Source: Hyphomicrobiales bacterium
GTDB lineage: Bacteria > Pseudomonadota > Alphaproteobacteria > Rhizobiales > Rhizobiaceae
DNA length: 64,000 nucleotides
Assembly: GCA_011087605.1 (NCBI GenBank)
Contig: JAALLE010000004.1
Span: 20,696 to 84,695 of the forward strand
Direction: 5' to 3'
Part shown: piece after piece, positions 16,404 through 24,809 of the stretch
Position numbering within the stretch: position 1 is the first letter of the stretch
Layout: each line of letters opens with the position of its first letter
Program-made: the position numbers and the translations under genes
Notes under the pieces: model-generated
What the model saw: the letters and a program-made list of their open reading frames with translations, nothing else
Database searches by the model: none
Told to the model about the DNA's origin: nothing

Positions 16404-18401
16404 CTATTCAGATGCGGTCGACAATTTCGCCTCGACAGCCTCTACAACGGCCTCAGCGGTAATGCCAAAATGGGCATAAAGCTCTTTGTAAGGAGCCGAT
16501 GCACCAAATCCTGACATGCCGACAAATACTGCATCAGAACCGATTATTGCGTCCCAGCCCTGTCGAATGGCCGCCTCAATGCCGACATTGACAGCTGAAT
16601 TGCCAATTACGCTGGCGCGATAGGCATCGCCTTGTGCTTCAAACAATTCAAAACAGGGAACAGAAATGACCCGTGTTGCATGACCGGCCGCATCCAGAGC
16701 GGCTTTTGCAGCCATGGCGATTTCCACTTCCGAACCGCTGGCGAACAGCGAGACTTCCGCTTCTTCACTTCCAGATGAAGCGGCTTCGTAAGCACCCCGA
16801 CCGCATAAGTTCTCGCCTTCATATGACGTGCGAACCGGTTCCAGATCCTGACGCGTCAGCGCAATGGCGGAAGGGCCGTCGGCAGATTCCAGAGCCAATT
16901 GCCAGCATTCAGCCGTTTCTGTCACATCGGCGGGGCGGAATACTTTGAGATTTGGGATGGCGCGCAGGGCAGCCAGGTGCTCCACCGGTTGGTGAGTGGG
17001 TCCGTCTTCGCCCAAACCAATTGAATCATGGGTCAGAACGTGGATGGCGCGAATGCCCATCAAGGCGGCGAGGCGGATCGACGGGCGGCAATAATCTGAA
17101 AAGATCAGGAAACCGCCGGAATACGGGATCAGGCCACCATGCAGGGCAATTCCGTTCATCGCAGCAGCCATGGCATGTTCACGAATTCCCCAGTGGACAA
17201 AGCGACCGGAAAAATCATCCGGCGTAATTGGCGGGGTCTGACTGGTATTGGTGTTGTTGGATCCGGTCAGGTCAGCCGATCCACCCAGAGTTTCGCTCAA
17301 TATTCCATTGATCACTTCAAGCACCGCCTGTGACGCCTTGCGGGTTGCTTTTTTGGGAGGCTCGGCAGCAATTTCTTTTTTCAGTTCTTGAATTTTCTCA
17401 TCAAATTTGGCGGGCAAATCGCCGCGCTGTCGACGCTCGAATTCACCCCGCAAATTGGCATCGGAATCCGACAGTCGCTGTTCCCAGTCTTTACGCGTAT
17501 GGGTGCCGCGTAATCCAGCTATCCGCCAATTGTCGAGCACATCCTCCGGAACTTCAAATGGTTCAGCGTCCCACTCCAAGGCAGCGCGGGCTCCGGCGAT
17601 TTCATCTGGTCCCAATGGAGCACCATGGGCAGCGGCGGTACCGGCCTTGTTGGGGGCGCCAAAACCGATCTTGGTCTTACAGGCAATCAGCGTTGGTTTC
17701 TGCGATGCCTGAGCGGATTCGATGGCACCTGCAATCGCGTCGTGGTCGTGACCGTCAACTGAAATGGTATTCCAATTGGCTGATTCAAACCGACCGATCT
17801 GGTCGGTCGAGTCCGATATCGAGATCGGACCGTCGATCGATATGTTGTTGTCATCCCAGAAAACGATCAGCTTGTTGAGCTTCAAATGGCCGGCAAGTGT
17901 AATGGCTTCCTGACTGATACCTTCCATCAGACATCCATCACCAGCAAGGCAATAGGTGTGATGGTCGACCAGATCATTGCCAAATTCATCGGACAATTTG
18001 CGTTCGGCCATCGCCATGCCCACAGCATTGGCAATGCCCTGCCCCAAAGGACCGGTCGTGGTTTCAATTCCGGCGGCATGGCCATATTCAGGATGACCGG
18101 CGGTATTTGATCCAAGCTGACGGAAATTTTTGATCTGCTGAATGTCGATATCTTTATAGCCCAGCAAATATAGCGATGAATAAAGCAGCATGGACCCATG
18201 TCCGGCCGACAGCACAAACCGGTCGCGGTCTGGCCAGGATGGCTGTTTGGGGTCAAATTTCATAAAGCGGGTAAACAAAACCGTTGCAATGTCGGCGGCA
18301 CCCATGGGCAGGCCTGGATGTCCGGAATTTGCCTGCTGAACAGCGTCGGCGGAAAGAAACCTGATGGCGTGCGCCATGCGTGTATTTTTTTGCTGGGTCA
18401 T
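16404..18401 (-). CDS. tkt: transketolase
   Basis: A 665-residue thiamine diphosphate enzyme of the pentose phosphate pathway moving two-carbon units between sugars. Evidence: [25 protein letters not shown] at the N-terminus, [15 protein letters not shown], the TPP/metal motif [13 protein letters not shown]...WDDNN, the GHDHDAI loop, then the pyrimidine domain with [19 protein letters not shown], and the C-terminal domain FELFEAQ. A longer frame to 18479 exists, but MTQQKNTRM at 18401 aligns with family N-termini. A small hairpin (GCGGAT/ATCCGC, 18410-18422) sits just before the start. First gene of the tkt-gap-pgk-aldolase set. Confidence 0.94.
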   Translation of the reverse strand: MTQQKNTRMAHAIRFLSADAVQQANSGHPGLPMGAADIATVLFTRFMKFDPKQPSWPDRDRFVLSAGHGSMLLYSSLYLLGYKDIDIQQIKNFRQLGSNTAGHPEYGHAAGIETTTGPLGQGIANAVGMAMAERKLSDEFGNDLVDHHTYCLAGDGCLMEGISQEAITLAGHLKLNKLIVFWDDNNISIDGPISISDSTDQIGRFESANWNTISVDGHDHDAIAGAIESAQASQKPTLIACKTKIGFGAPNKAGTAAAHGAPLGPDEIAGARAALEWDAEPFEVPEDVLDNWRIAGLRGTHTRKDWEQRLSDSDANLRGEFERRQRGDLPAKFDEKIQELKKEIAAEPPKKATRKASQAVLEVINGILSETLGGSADLTGSNNTNTSQTPPITPDDFSGRFVHWGIREHAMAAAMNGIALHGGLIPYSGGFLIFSDYCRPSIRLAALMGIRAIHVLTHDSIGLGEDGPTHQPVEHLAALRAIPNLKVFRPADVTETAECWQLALESADGPSAIALTRQDLEPVRTSYEGENLCGRGAYEAASSGSEEAEVSLFASGSEVEIAMAAKAALDAAGHATRVISVPCFELFEAQGDAYRASVIGNSAVNVGIEAAIRQGWDAIIGSDAVFVGMSGFGASAPYKELYAHFGITAEAVVEAVEAKLSTASE

Positions 18402-18866
18402 ATCAATTCGCGGATGATCCGCTTGCCTTGTTTTACCATATGTCGACCGGAGCCAGTCCGGTGAAAAATCGCGGCACACATAGCACTCAAGCCCGCTGAA
18501 TCAAAGCTGCGATTGAACAAACTTTAAAAAACCACAATCGAATGCTCTTCAACCGCTCTGGTTATGTTGAAAACACGTTGAAACGGCGCATTGGGCACCG
18601 GACAAAGTGCCACTTCACCAGTCGAGTTTGAACTTCGCTGTCAGCCATTGAACCGTGTTTTGGGGGAGGTGGGACTAAGTTTTGGCGCTCTGACCAGCCA
18701 TTGGATGGGATGTTTTCAACAAATCCAATGGGTTTCACGTCTGCCAGTCGACTCAAAAGAATCTGGATAACGCATTCTGGCGATTGACGTTTTCGTGGTT
18801 TTCGAGTTTGACTGATCTAAGGCAGATTTGAGTCGACTACATCGGACCTGCATCAGTAGAGAGCAT
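18402..18866. other. 465-bp divergent intergenic region with long inverted repeat
   Basis: No coding sequence is convincing. The right half has an inverted repeat: AGTCGACTCAAA at 18746-18757 and TTTGAGTCGACT at 18827-18838, perfect over 12 bp with 69 bp between. The similarity continues outward as (A)GAATCTG / CAGA. The right arm ends 28 bp before the DUF4164 start. It may be a looped operator. Nothing else was seen. Confidence 0.5.
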
Positions 18867-19178
18867 ATGAGCGATTTGCAAAGCAATTTGACATCTGATG
18901 GTGAAACCGGAGGTGGTCTGGGCACGGCATTGGCACGTCTTAACAAGGCTCTGGATTCACTGGATAATGCGGTTGATGCGTCGCTCGAATCAACGCATAC
19001 AAGCGGTAGTTCAGGTGAAGAAGTTCAGCGAATGGCGGAAGATCGGGCCAAGTTGGCACAGGAGCTTGACAGCAGCGAAGATCGGGCCAAAAGACTTGAG
19101 GCGACCAATCGAGAGGTCTCTCGACGGCTGGTAGCTGCAATGGAAACGGTTCGTGGCGTGCTGGATCAGCCCGTCTGA
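18867..19178 (+). CDS. DUF4164 coiled-coil protein
   Basis: A 103-residue protein: a short Gly-rich N-terminus, then helices ALARLNKALDSLDNAVDASLE and a coiled coil from EEVQRMAEDRAKLAQELDSSEDRAKRLEATNREVSRRLVAAMETVRGVL. This is the DUF4164 pattern, found just before zapA in many Rhizobiales. The gene is 17 bp before zapA, so co-expression is likely and a link to cell division is inferred, not shown. The start ATG 18867 (GTAGAGAG upstream) is preferred over an upstream in-frame start at 18828. Confidence 0.8.
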   Translation: MSDLQSNLTSDGETGGGLGTALARLNKALDSLDNAVDASLESTHTSGSSGEEVQRMAEDRAKLAQELDSSEDRAKRLEATNREVSRRLVAAMETVRGVLDQPV

Positions 19179-19195
19179 CGCAGAGCGAGATAGTT

Positions 19196-19540
19196 ATGCC
19201 GCAGGTTGCAGTACAAATTAATGGTAAAACCTATCGGATGGCCTGCGATGAAGGTCAGGAAGCCCATTTGCTAGATCTGGCCCAGCGGTTTGACCGGACA
19301 ATCCACCAGCTGAAGGGATCATTTGGTGAAATCGGAGACCAACGCCTGACGGTTATGGCCGGGGTCATGGTGACCGACGAACTGGTCGCCTTGCAGCATA
19401 AGATTACCGGCCTGGAATCCGAATTGGCCAAACTGCGTGTTGGCACCGGTGGACAACGCGAAGACCAGATTTCGGAAGCGCTCAATAAAACCGCAGAGCG
19501 CATAGAGAAAATCAGCGCCAAACTTACCAGCGTTGACTGA
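19196..19540 (+). CDS. zapA: cell division protein ZapA
   Basis: A 114-residue ZapA, which binds and bundles FtsZ filaments at the division ring. N-terminal domain: VAVQINGKTYRMACDEGQEAHLLDLAQRFDRTIHQLK, with the typical ACxxGQExHL motif; ITVMAG-type core (RLTVMAGVMVTDELVAL); then a coiled coil ending DQISEALNKTAERIEKISAKL. Directly after the DUF4164 gene and upstream of 6S RNA, the usual order in alphaproteobacteria. Confidence 0.92.
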   Translation: MPQVAVQINGKTYRMACDEGQEAHLLDLAQRFDRTIHQLKGSFGEIGDQRLTVMAGVMVTDELVALQHKITGLESELAKLRVGTGGQREDQISEALNKTAERIEKISAKLTSVD

Positions 19541-19660
19541 TTGGAATTGCTGTCTGTTGCCATTTGACGGATAGATCGAGCCAGCCGGAAATCACTTTAA
19601 ATTAACGCAAGCTGCGAACTATTTATTCGCAATCTGCGAGTTGCACCCCTATAACAAATC

Positions 19661-19815
19661 AGCGCGGGCTGCGCGGTTGGTGTGACAATCATCCTCGGGG
19701 CCTTACCGATTCTTGAGGGAGCTGTCCCTGTCCTTGCCCGTGGGCTTGGGCACACGGCGCCCACCTACGCTGTAGGTTCCAGGATCGATAAAACTCGCAC
19801 GGCTTGTGCGGCTCG
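19661..19815 (+). ncRNA. ssrS: 6S RNA
   Basis: The stretch between zapA and the 5-formyl-THF cyclo-ligase gene is where 6S RNA lies in alphaproteobacteria, and the sequence fits: a long rod with an internal bubble, with conserved CCTCGGGGCCTTACCGATTC, GAGGGAGCTGTCCCTGTCC, GGGCTTGGGCAC and CACCTACGCTGTAGGTTCC elements. A TATAAC -10 box at 19650-19655, with TTCGCA about 18 bp upstream, puts the 5' end near 19661. 6S RNA mimics an open promoter and holds sigma-70 polymerase in stationary phase. The ends are estimates. Confidence 0.85.
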
Positions 19816-19855
19816 CCACTCAACAACATGACGGCCCTTCAGGACTGCCCAATTG

Positions 19856-20446
19856 ATGCGTTCTCTTACGGAAATCAAATCGGCATTGCGCAACGATGTG
19901 TTGGCTCGGCGGAATCGGCTGACTGAAGGCGACCGGATCGAAATGTCCCTGCGCGCCGCTGAATTTGGAGTAAAGGCACCTCAATTATCCACCGACAACC
20001 TTCTGCCAGGCACCGTTGTTTCGGGATTTTTGCCGATCCGATCGGAAATAGATCCGCGACCGCTGATGGCAGAACTGGCCCGACGCGGTGCCCGACTGTG
20101 CTTGCCGGTAGTGACTTCAAAGACTGACCTTGAATTTCGCCAGATGGTGCGCGGTGCACCGTTGGTCGAATCGGCCTTTGGCACCATCGGCCCGGATGAA
20201 CATGCAACAGTACTTGACCCCCAGATTTTGCTGATGCCGCTCAGCGTGTTTGATGGCAGGGGCGGTCGAATAGGTTATGGTGGTGGTTTTTACGACAGAG
20301 CCATTAAAAACCTGCTGGACAAGAATATTGAAGTGGATTTGCTTGGTATGGGCTTTTCGATACAAGAGGTTGCAGACGTGCCAATGGAGAAACATGATCA
20401 ATTTCTTCACGGGATCATTACCGAGAAACCATATCGCAGCTTCTGA
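19856..20446 (+). CDS. 5-formyltetrahydrofolate cyclo-ligase
   Basis: A 196-residue enzyme converting 5-formyl-THF to 5,10-methenyl-THF with ATP. The N-terminal basic helix (LRNDVLARRNRLTEGD), the substrate segment VSGFLPIRSEIDPRPLM, LCLPVV, and the key loop GRGGRIGYGGGFYDRAI (about residues 134-150) are all present. ATG at 19856 is chosen; a TTG one codon upstream is unlikely to be used. Location behind 6S RNA is the conserved arrangement (ssrS-ygfA in E. coli too), so read-through from the 6S promoter is possible. Confidence 0.9.
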   Translation: MRSLTEIKSALRNDVLARRNRLTEGDRIEMSLRAAEFGVKAPQLSTDNLLPGTVVSGFLPIRSEIDPRPLMAELARRGARLCLPVVTSKTDLEFRQMVRGAPLVESAFGTIGPDEHATVLDPQILLMPLSVFDGRGGRIGYGGGFYDRAIKNLLDKNIEVDLLGMGFSIQEVADVPMEKHDQFLHGIITEKPYRSF

Positions 20447-20514
20447 ATTGCGCCGCCGCCGGAATTTCTCCATTAAGATCGAACTGAAACCACTGGACTT
20501 CCAGGACCTGTTTA

Positions 20515-21333
20515 ATGCGAATACTCTTTCTCGGTGATATGGTTGGCAAATCTGGCCGCACCGCAGTCTATGAAAACCTTCCACACATTAAAAAACGCCT
20601 GGCAACCGATCTGGTTATCGTCAACGGGGAAAATGCGGCTTCCGGATTTGGCATTACCCGCAAGATCCTGCACGAAACCCTCGATGCAGGTGCCGATGTC
20701 GTGACATCCGGCAACCATGCCTTTGACCAGAAAGAAACTTTGAACTGGGCGGATTCCGAGGATCGATTTCTGCGACCTGTCAACTTTCCCAAAGGCACGG
20801 TAGGGCGAGGCAGCAATCTCATTGAAGCACAAAATGGCGCTCGTGTTCTGGTGGCCAACATCATGGGCCGCATCTTCATGCATCCAGAACTGGACGACCC
20901 CTTTGCGGCTGTTGAAGCCGAACTTGCTGCTTGCCCGATGGGCGAGGCCGCCGACGCAGTCGTCATCGATTTTCATGCGGAGGCATCCAGTGAATCCCAG
21001 TGTTTTGGGCATTTCGTCGATGGCCGTGTCAGCCTGGTGGTCGGAACACATACCCATATACCAACAGCGGACCAGCAGATTCTTACCGGCGGAACTGCCT
21101 ATATGACCGATGCAGGCATGTGTGGAGATTACGATTCATCCATCGGCATGGACAAGGAAGAACCGCTGCATAGATTCCTGACCAAACTGAGCAAGGGACG
21201 CATGGAACCGGCACGTGGCGCGGCGACCGTTTGCGGAGTTCTGGTTGTCACCGATGATTCCACCGGATTGGCGACCGGCGTTGAAGCCTTGCGGATTGGC
21301 GGGCGTTTGTCGGAGAGCTGGCCAACAATTTGA
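20515..21333 (+). CDS. YmdB-type metallophosphoesterase
   Basis: A 272-residue protein of the YmdB/TIGR00282 family. Metal ligands are visible: MRILFLGDMVGKSGR (Asp8), VIVNGENAASGFG (Asn/Glu), VVTSGNHAFDQKE (Asn-His), VIDFHAEASSE, VVGTHTHIPTAD and AYMTDAGMCGDY. Family members hydrolyse cyclic nucleotides or 2',3'-cyclic phosphodiesters; in Bacillus YmdB affects biofilm and motility decisions. It follows the cyclo-ligase by 68 bp and is probably in the same unit. Confidence 0.9.
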   Translation: MRILFLGDMVGKSGRTAVYENLPHIKKRLATDLVIVNGENAASGFGITRKILHETLDAGADVVTSGNHAFDQKETLNWADSEDRFLRPVNFPKGTVGRGSNLIEAQNGARVLVANIMGRIFMHPELDDPFAAVEAELAACPMGEAADAVVIDFHAEASSESQCFGHFVDGRVSLVVGTHTHIPTADQQILTGGTAYMTDAGMCGDYDSSIGMDKEEPLHRFLTKLSKGRMEPARGAATVCGVLVVTDDSTGLATGVEALRIGGRLSESWPTI

Positions 21334-21339
21334 TCCGAG

Positions 21340-22461
21340 CTACAGCATGGTACGCTCGATGAACCACCAGGCACCCATAACCGCTATGGCGATTGAAGCT
21401 GGAATGGTGATGCGGCTTCTGTACCAGGATGTGCCAACAAACCAACCAACAACCAGAAATGCCAGGGCGATAACCGTCAACTGACCGAACTCCACACCGA
21501 CATTAAAGGCAACCAGCCCAAGCAGAAAATCTGATCTTGGCAATCCAATTTCAGTCAATATCCCCGCAAAACCGAGCCCGTGAAGCAGCCCGAAAAGGAA
21601 TACCACCACCGGACGCCAGGCATGGAGCCGATTGGTGAAAATATTTTCGACTGCCACGTAGACAATCGACAGGGCAATCAACGGCTCCACTATCGCGGGC
21701 GAAAGGTTGACCACACCGTAAAGCCCCATCGCCAATGTTACTGAATGGGCCAAAGTGAATGCAGTTACCTGCACCAACAAGGGGCGCCAATTTGTGTTCA
21801 GCAGAAACAAACCCAGCACAAACAGAATATGGTCCAGCCCCTTTGGCAAAATGTGGGTGAAGCCTATCAAGCCATAATCCAGCGCCTTGGCCGCCCAGCC
21901 TCTCGGTTCAGCTACGCCGATGTCGAACGCCTCACTGCGCGCACCGGCGCCAAAGAACTGAGCCTGTAATTCCTGATCGGGTCGCTCAATCCGCAATACG
22001 CTGGATCCGAATTTCTCCGGGTAGGACCAACGAAATGTATCTGCCTGCGGCGGAATTATGCCGGACAATTGTACAATCGAATCGCGGGCAGTTTCCAGAT
22101 CGCCCACAGCTGGTATTTGCGTTGATTTGACCAATATGGGGACGGGTGATCCATCAAAAGTCAATCCAATCTCACTTATCCAGCGCGGCGCAAATTCGGA
22201 AAACCGGGTCTTCAGTTCGTCAGCTGAAAGCTCTCTAAGTTGCTTGTAGATTTGTGCTGTTGGCGCGTCGTCGGTATCTTCATGCTCTGCGCCAATGCCG
22301 GCAATCAAAGCTTCAACATTGGTGTCCGCAGTCAAGGTGAAAGAACGATCCGTGGCCAATTTCAATGTGAAAATAGACGGACGAACTTCATGGGCATGGG
22401 CAAATTGAGCAAATATCACCGCAAGGAGAAGAAATCCCAATCGGCTGTAAACGTGTATCAT
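21340..22461 (-). CDS. HupE/UreJ-like membrane protein
   Basis: A 373-residue protein: signal peptide to about residue 23 (FAHA-HEVRPS), a periplasmic beta-rich domain to about residue 175, then six or so membrane segments of the HupE/UreJ_2 type (GFTHILPKGLDHILFVLGLFLL, AHSVTLAMGLYGVV, VVVFLFGLLHGLGFAGIL, FNVGVEFGQLTVIALAFLVVGWF). The HxxxGxDH and HGLGFA motifs are the family's likely metal path. Related short HupE proteins carry nickel or cobalt, but the large-periplasmic-domain form is uncharacterised. Divergent from a DUF4198 gene, a family also linked to metal uptake. Confidence 0.85.
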   Translation of the reverse strand: MIHVYSRLGFLLLAVIFAQFAHAHEVRPSIFTLKLATDRSFTLTADTNVEALIAGIGAEHEDTDDAPTAQIYKQLRELSADELKTRFSEFAPRWISEIGLTFDGSPVPILVKSTQIPAVGDLETARDSIVQLSGIIPPQADTFRWSYPEKFGSSVLRIERPDQELQAQFFGAGARSEAFDIGVAEPRGWAAKALDYGLIGFTHILPKGLDHILFVLGLFLLNTNWRPLLVQVTAFTLAHSVTLAMGLYGVVNLSPAIVEPLIALSIVYVAVENIFTNRLHAWRPVVVFLFGLLHGLGFAGILTEIGLPRSDFLLGLVAFNVGVEFGQLTVIALAFLVVGWFVGTSWYRSRITIPASIAIAVMGAWWFIERTML

Positions 22462-22493
22462 ATTTGTATCTCAAACTGGCCATGATCGGACTT

Positions 22494-23369
22494 ATGATTT
22501 ACGCAGAAACTACACGATTGGATCATGAAGCCAACAAACAATACGTTCGGAATATCGCCTTGCTCAGAACAATTTGCCTTCTAGCCGTGCTTTCAATGGG
22601 TTCGACATCCCTTTCCAGCGCACACGAGTACTATTTGATGCCGGAAAGCTTCACGCCAAACGACGGCGTTGAATTCTCAGTGCGCCACCGACTCGGTCAA
22701 AAATTCAAGGGCAACGAACTGCCATTCATCAACCGCTGGAACATTCGTTCAGAAACCTGGAAAGACGGTGAGAAGAAGTCGGTTAGGGGCCAGGATGGAG
22801 ACCGACCTGCCCTGAAAGTTACGGGCCGAGGTAAAGGTCTGATGTCGGTGGTCCATCAAAGCAACGTCGATTTCCTCACTTTTAAAACTTGGGAAAAATT
22901 CAAAGCCTACGTCACCAAAGAAGGCTTAGCTCACGCCCTGCAACCCAGTCTGCAAGGCACAAAACCCAAAGTCGATCTGATCGAAGGCTACGCCCGTTAT
23001 GCCAAAACACTCATCGCACTCGGGGGGGACGTCAGTGGCACAGATCGTCCCACGGGTCTGAAGATCGAACTGGTAGCATTGGCCCATCCGCTGGCGTTAA
23101 ATGCAGCCGAACCAATGCCCGTCCAATTGCTGTATGAGGGCGAAGCACTGGAGGGTGCCAGGATCAAGGTATTTGTCGGAATCGGCACCGAATTCGCATA
23201 TCAGATAGAATCAGATAGGGAAGGCAAGGCCCTGATCCCGGCCCGTGGTCCGGGCCCATATCTGCTCAACGCGATCCACATGACCGAACCGCAGGGCAAA
23301 GAAGCGAAAGACAAAAAGGCCCACTGGGAAAGTTTCTGGGCTTCGCTTACCTTTCAGCGTGGCAACTAG
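22494..23369 (+). CDS. DUF4198 secreted protein
   Basis: A roughly 291-residue DUF4198 protein. The signal segment ALLRTICLLAVLSMGSTSLSSAHEYYLMPESF ends just before HEYYLMP, the typical first mature residues of this family. Later blocks include ALKVTGRGKGLMSVVHQSN, VDLIEGYARYAKTLIAL and a C-terminal Ig-like part (PVQLLYEGEALEGARIKVFVG...REGKALIPARGPGPYLLNAIHM). DUF4198 proteins are often found with nickel/cobalt uptake genes; here the divergent neighbour is HupE-like. The start is uncertain: TTG 22464, ATG 22482 or ATG 22494 are all in frame, and the long n-region is odd. Confidence 0.75.
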   Translation: MIYAETTRLDHEANKQYVRNIALLRTICLLAVLSMGSTSLSSAHEYYLMPESFTPNDGVEFSVRHRLGQKFKGNELPFINRWNIRSETWKDGEKKSVRGQDGDRPALKVTGRGKGLMSVVHQSNVDFLTFKTWEKFKAYVTKEGLAHALQPSLQGTKPKVDLIEGYARYAKTLIALGGDVSGTDRPTGLKIELVALAHPLALNAAEPMPVQLLYEGEALEGARIKVFVGIGTEFAYQIESDREGKALIPARGPGPYLLNAIHMTEPQGKEAKDKKAHWESFWASLTFQRGN

Positions 23370-23390
23370 AGCCGTTCAGGATTAAATTCC

Positions 23391-23855
23391 ATGCGTGTAA
23401 TCATCGCCCTATTGTTGCTGACTTCGGCCTTCTCTTTCGCTCTGGGGATAACGCTGCCGATATTGCACATGCAGAAACTGTATTTTTTTGAAGAAACCCC
23501 ATCGATCATTTCGCTGTTGGGCGCATTGTGGGCCGATGGAAGCCAGTTGATTGCACTTGCGGTGCTGGTGTTTTCAGTAGTGTTTCCGATGTTGAAGCTG
23601 ATGATTGTCTTTATTGCAGCAATTGCACCACGAGCGCAGCTGGTCCATTCGCCGATCATAAAATGGGCTGGTGTTCTGTCCAAATGGTCAATGATGGATG
23701 TTTTGCTGGTGGCTCTGGTCATTACCGCGGCCAAAACCTCAGGCCTTGCAGACGCAATTGTCCAACCGGGCCTATGGTTTTATGCAGCCAGCGCGGTTTG
23801 CGGCGCGATTGCAGCTGGTTTGCTGAAAATCAAACCATCTGGCTCGAAGAATTAG
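23391..23855 (+). CDS. PqiA-type membrane protein
   Basis: A 154-residue protein of the paraquat-inducible protein A family with four membrane helices. MRVIIALLLLTSAFSFALGITLPILHM is helix 1 with the conserved GxTLPIL motif; LIALAVLVFSVVFPMLKLMIVF and KWSMMDVLLVALVI carry the family's FPxxKL and WSMxDV motifs. It has only one PqiA domain, where E. coli PqiA has two. PqiA partners with MCE proteins in lipid movement, but no MCE gene is near. It starts 21 bp after the DUF4198 stop. Confidence 0.82.
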   Translation: MRVIIALLLLTSAFSFALGITLPILHMQKLYFFEETPSIISLLGALWADGSQLIALAVLVFSVVFPMLKLMIVFIAAIAPRAQLVHSPIIKWAGVLSKWSMMDVLLVALVITAAKTSGLADAIVQPGLWFYAASAVCGAIAAGLLKIKPSGSKN

Positions 23856-23864
23856 CCTGATTTG

Positions 23865-24158
23865 TCAGGATGGCAGAAGCCGACCAGTCTCGAAATTCTG
23901 CAATGCAGCAAAATGGGTATCGCCTTCCTGTCTCGTCGCACGCCCGGTCTTTGGCGGGATGTCTTTGACAGCATCATATTGTATCATTTTATTGCGCAAG
24001 GTGCGGACTGAGATGCCGAGGATTTCTGAAGCCCAGGTGCGGTTACCACCACATCGGGCCAACGTGCCAATAATCAATTCGCGTTCCACATCGTTCAATT
24101 TACGCCCAATATGAGGCTCGATGTCACACTGAATATTTAGGCGGCTTTCTTGTTTCAT
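23865..24158 (-). CDS. lone Fis-type helix-turn-helix protein
   Basis: About 97 residues with a single Fis/NtrC-type DNA-binding domain: IGRKLNDVERELIIGTLARCGGNRTWASEILGISVRTLRNKMIQY, the last part being the recognition helix. It has no receiver or AAA+ domain. It looks like the C-terminal end of NtrC/FlbD regulators used alone. ATG 24158 is chosen; the longer frame begins with TTG at 24191. The C-terminal 30 residues are polar and probably disordered. A CtrA-like half-degenerate box lies 87 bp upstream and sciP lies beyond, so a flagellar or cell-cycle role is inferred. Confidence 0.72.
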   Translation of the reverse strand: MKQESRLNIQCDIEPHIGRKLNDVERELIIGTLARCGGNRTWASEILGISVRTLRNKMIQYDAVKDIPPKTGRATRQEGDTHFAALQNFETGRLLPS

Positions 24159-24244
24159 ATAGACGGCATTCCCTGCGGTTTTGAACGTCAATCAGTCCGA
24201 AATGGCTGATGACCTGATATTTCCGTCAGGATGGCGCTTTATGG

Positions 24245-24259
24245 TAAACCAGCGGTTAA
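24245..24259 (-). promoter_or_regulatory. CtrA-like box upstream of the Fis-type gene
   Basis: On the minus strand the site reads TTAA-CCGCTGG-TTTA, one mismatch from TTAA-N7-TTAA, and is followed by CC. It lies between sciP and the Fis-type HTH gene. Weaker than the two sites at 1313 and 1356. Confidence 0.35.
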
Positions 24260-24375
24260 AGCTCTAGAGAAAAACGCAAAAAACCACTCCTTGCCCGACC
24301 CAAAGGCCACTTAAATCGCGGTTTATTTGAGAAAATTTACTGCTTGCTTATGAAACTGCAGCTATCGGTCGTAAA

Positions 24376-24651
24376 TTAGTGACGATATTGCTGGATACGA
24401 GTGGTGCGTAATCCGGCCAGGCCGTGATCGTCAATTGAGGCTTGCCAGGAAAGAAATTCTTCCACGGTAAGCGTATATCGTTGACAGGCTTCATCCAGAC
24501 TCAGCAATCCGCCTCTCACCGCAGCAACAACTTCTGCTTTGCGTCGAATGACCCAGCGTCTTGTTGAAGTGGGTGGAAGGTCTGCAATCGTCAACGGACT
24601 TCCGTCCGGACCTATGACGTATTTCACCCTTGGGCGCATATGTTCGGTCAT
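24376..24651 (-). CDS. sciP: SciP (DUF1153), CtrA-binding inhibitor
   Basis: A 91-residue DUF1153 protein. The helix-turn-helix core is RRWVIRRKAEVVAAVRGGLLSLDEACQRYTLTVEEFLSWQASIDDHGLAGLRTTRIQQYRH, preceded by KYVIGPDGSPLTIADLPP; both match SciP closely. In Caulobacter SciP binds CtrA on promoters and blocks polymerase recruitment in G1. Together with chpT and the CtrA boxes earlier in the window it shows that this organism keeps the CtrA control circuit. Confidence 0.92.
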   Translation of the reverse strand: MTEHMRPRVKYVIGPDGSPLTIADLPPTSTRRWVIRRKAEVVAAVRGGLLSLDEACQRYTLTVEEFLSWQASIDDHGLAGLRTTRIQQYRH

Positions 24652-24809
24652 ATTACTCTCTACTCAATACTCAAACTTGTCCGACCGGACAGAACAAAGT
24701 TACGCCTTACCACTTAAAATTTGGTAACGGCCCGGTTAGGTGTTTGGTAGGATTTGCCCCCATGAAGCCACACCTGTCGTTGAATTGGCTGGCCCAACGC
24801 CCGTTTTGC

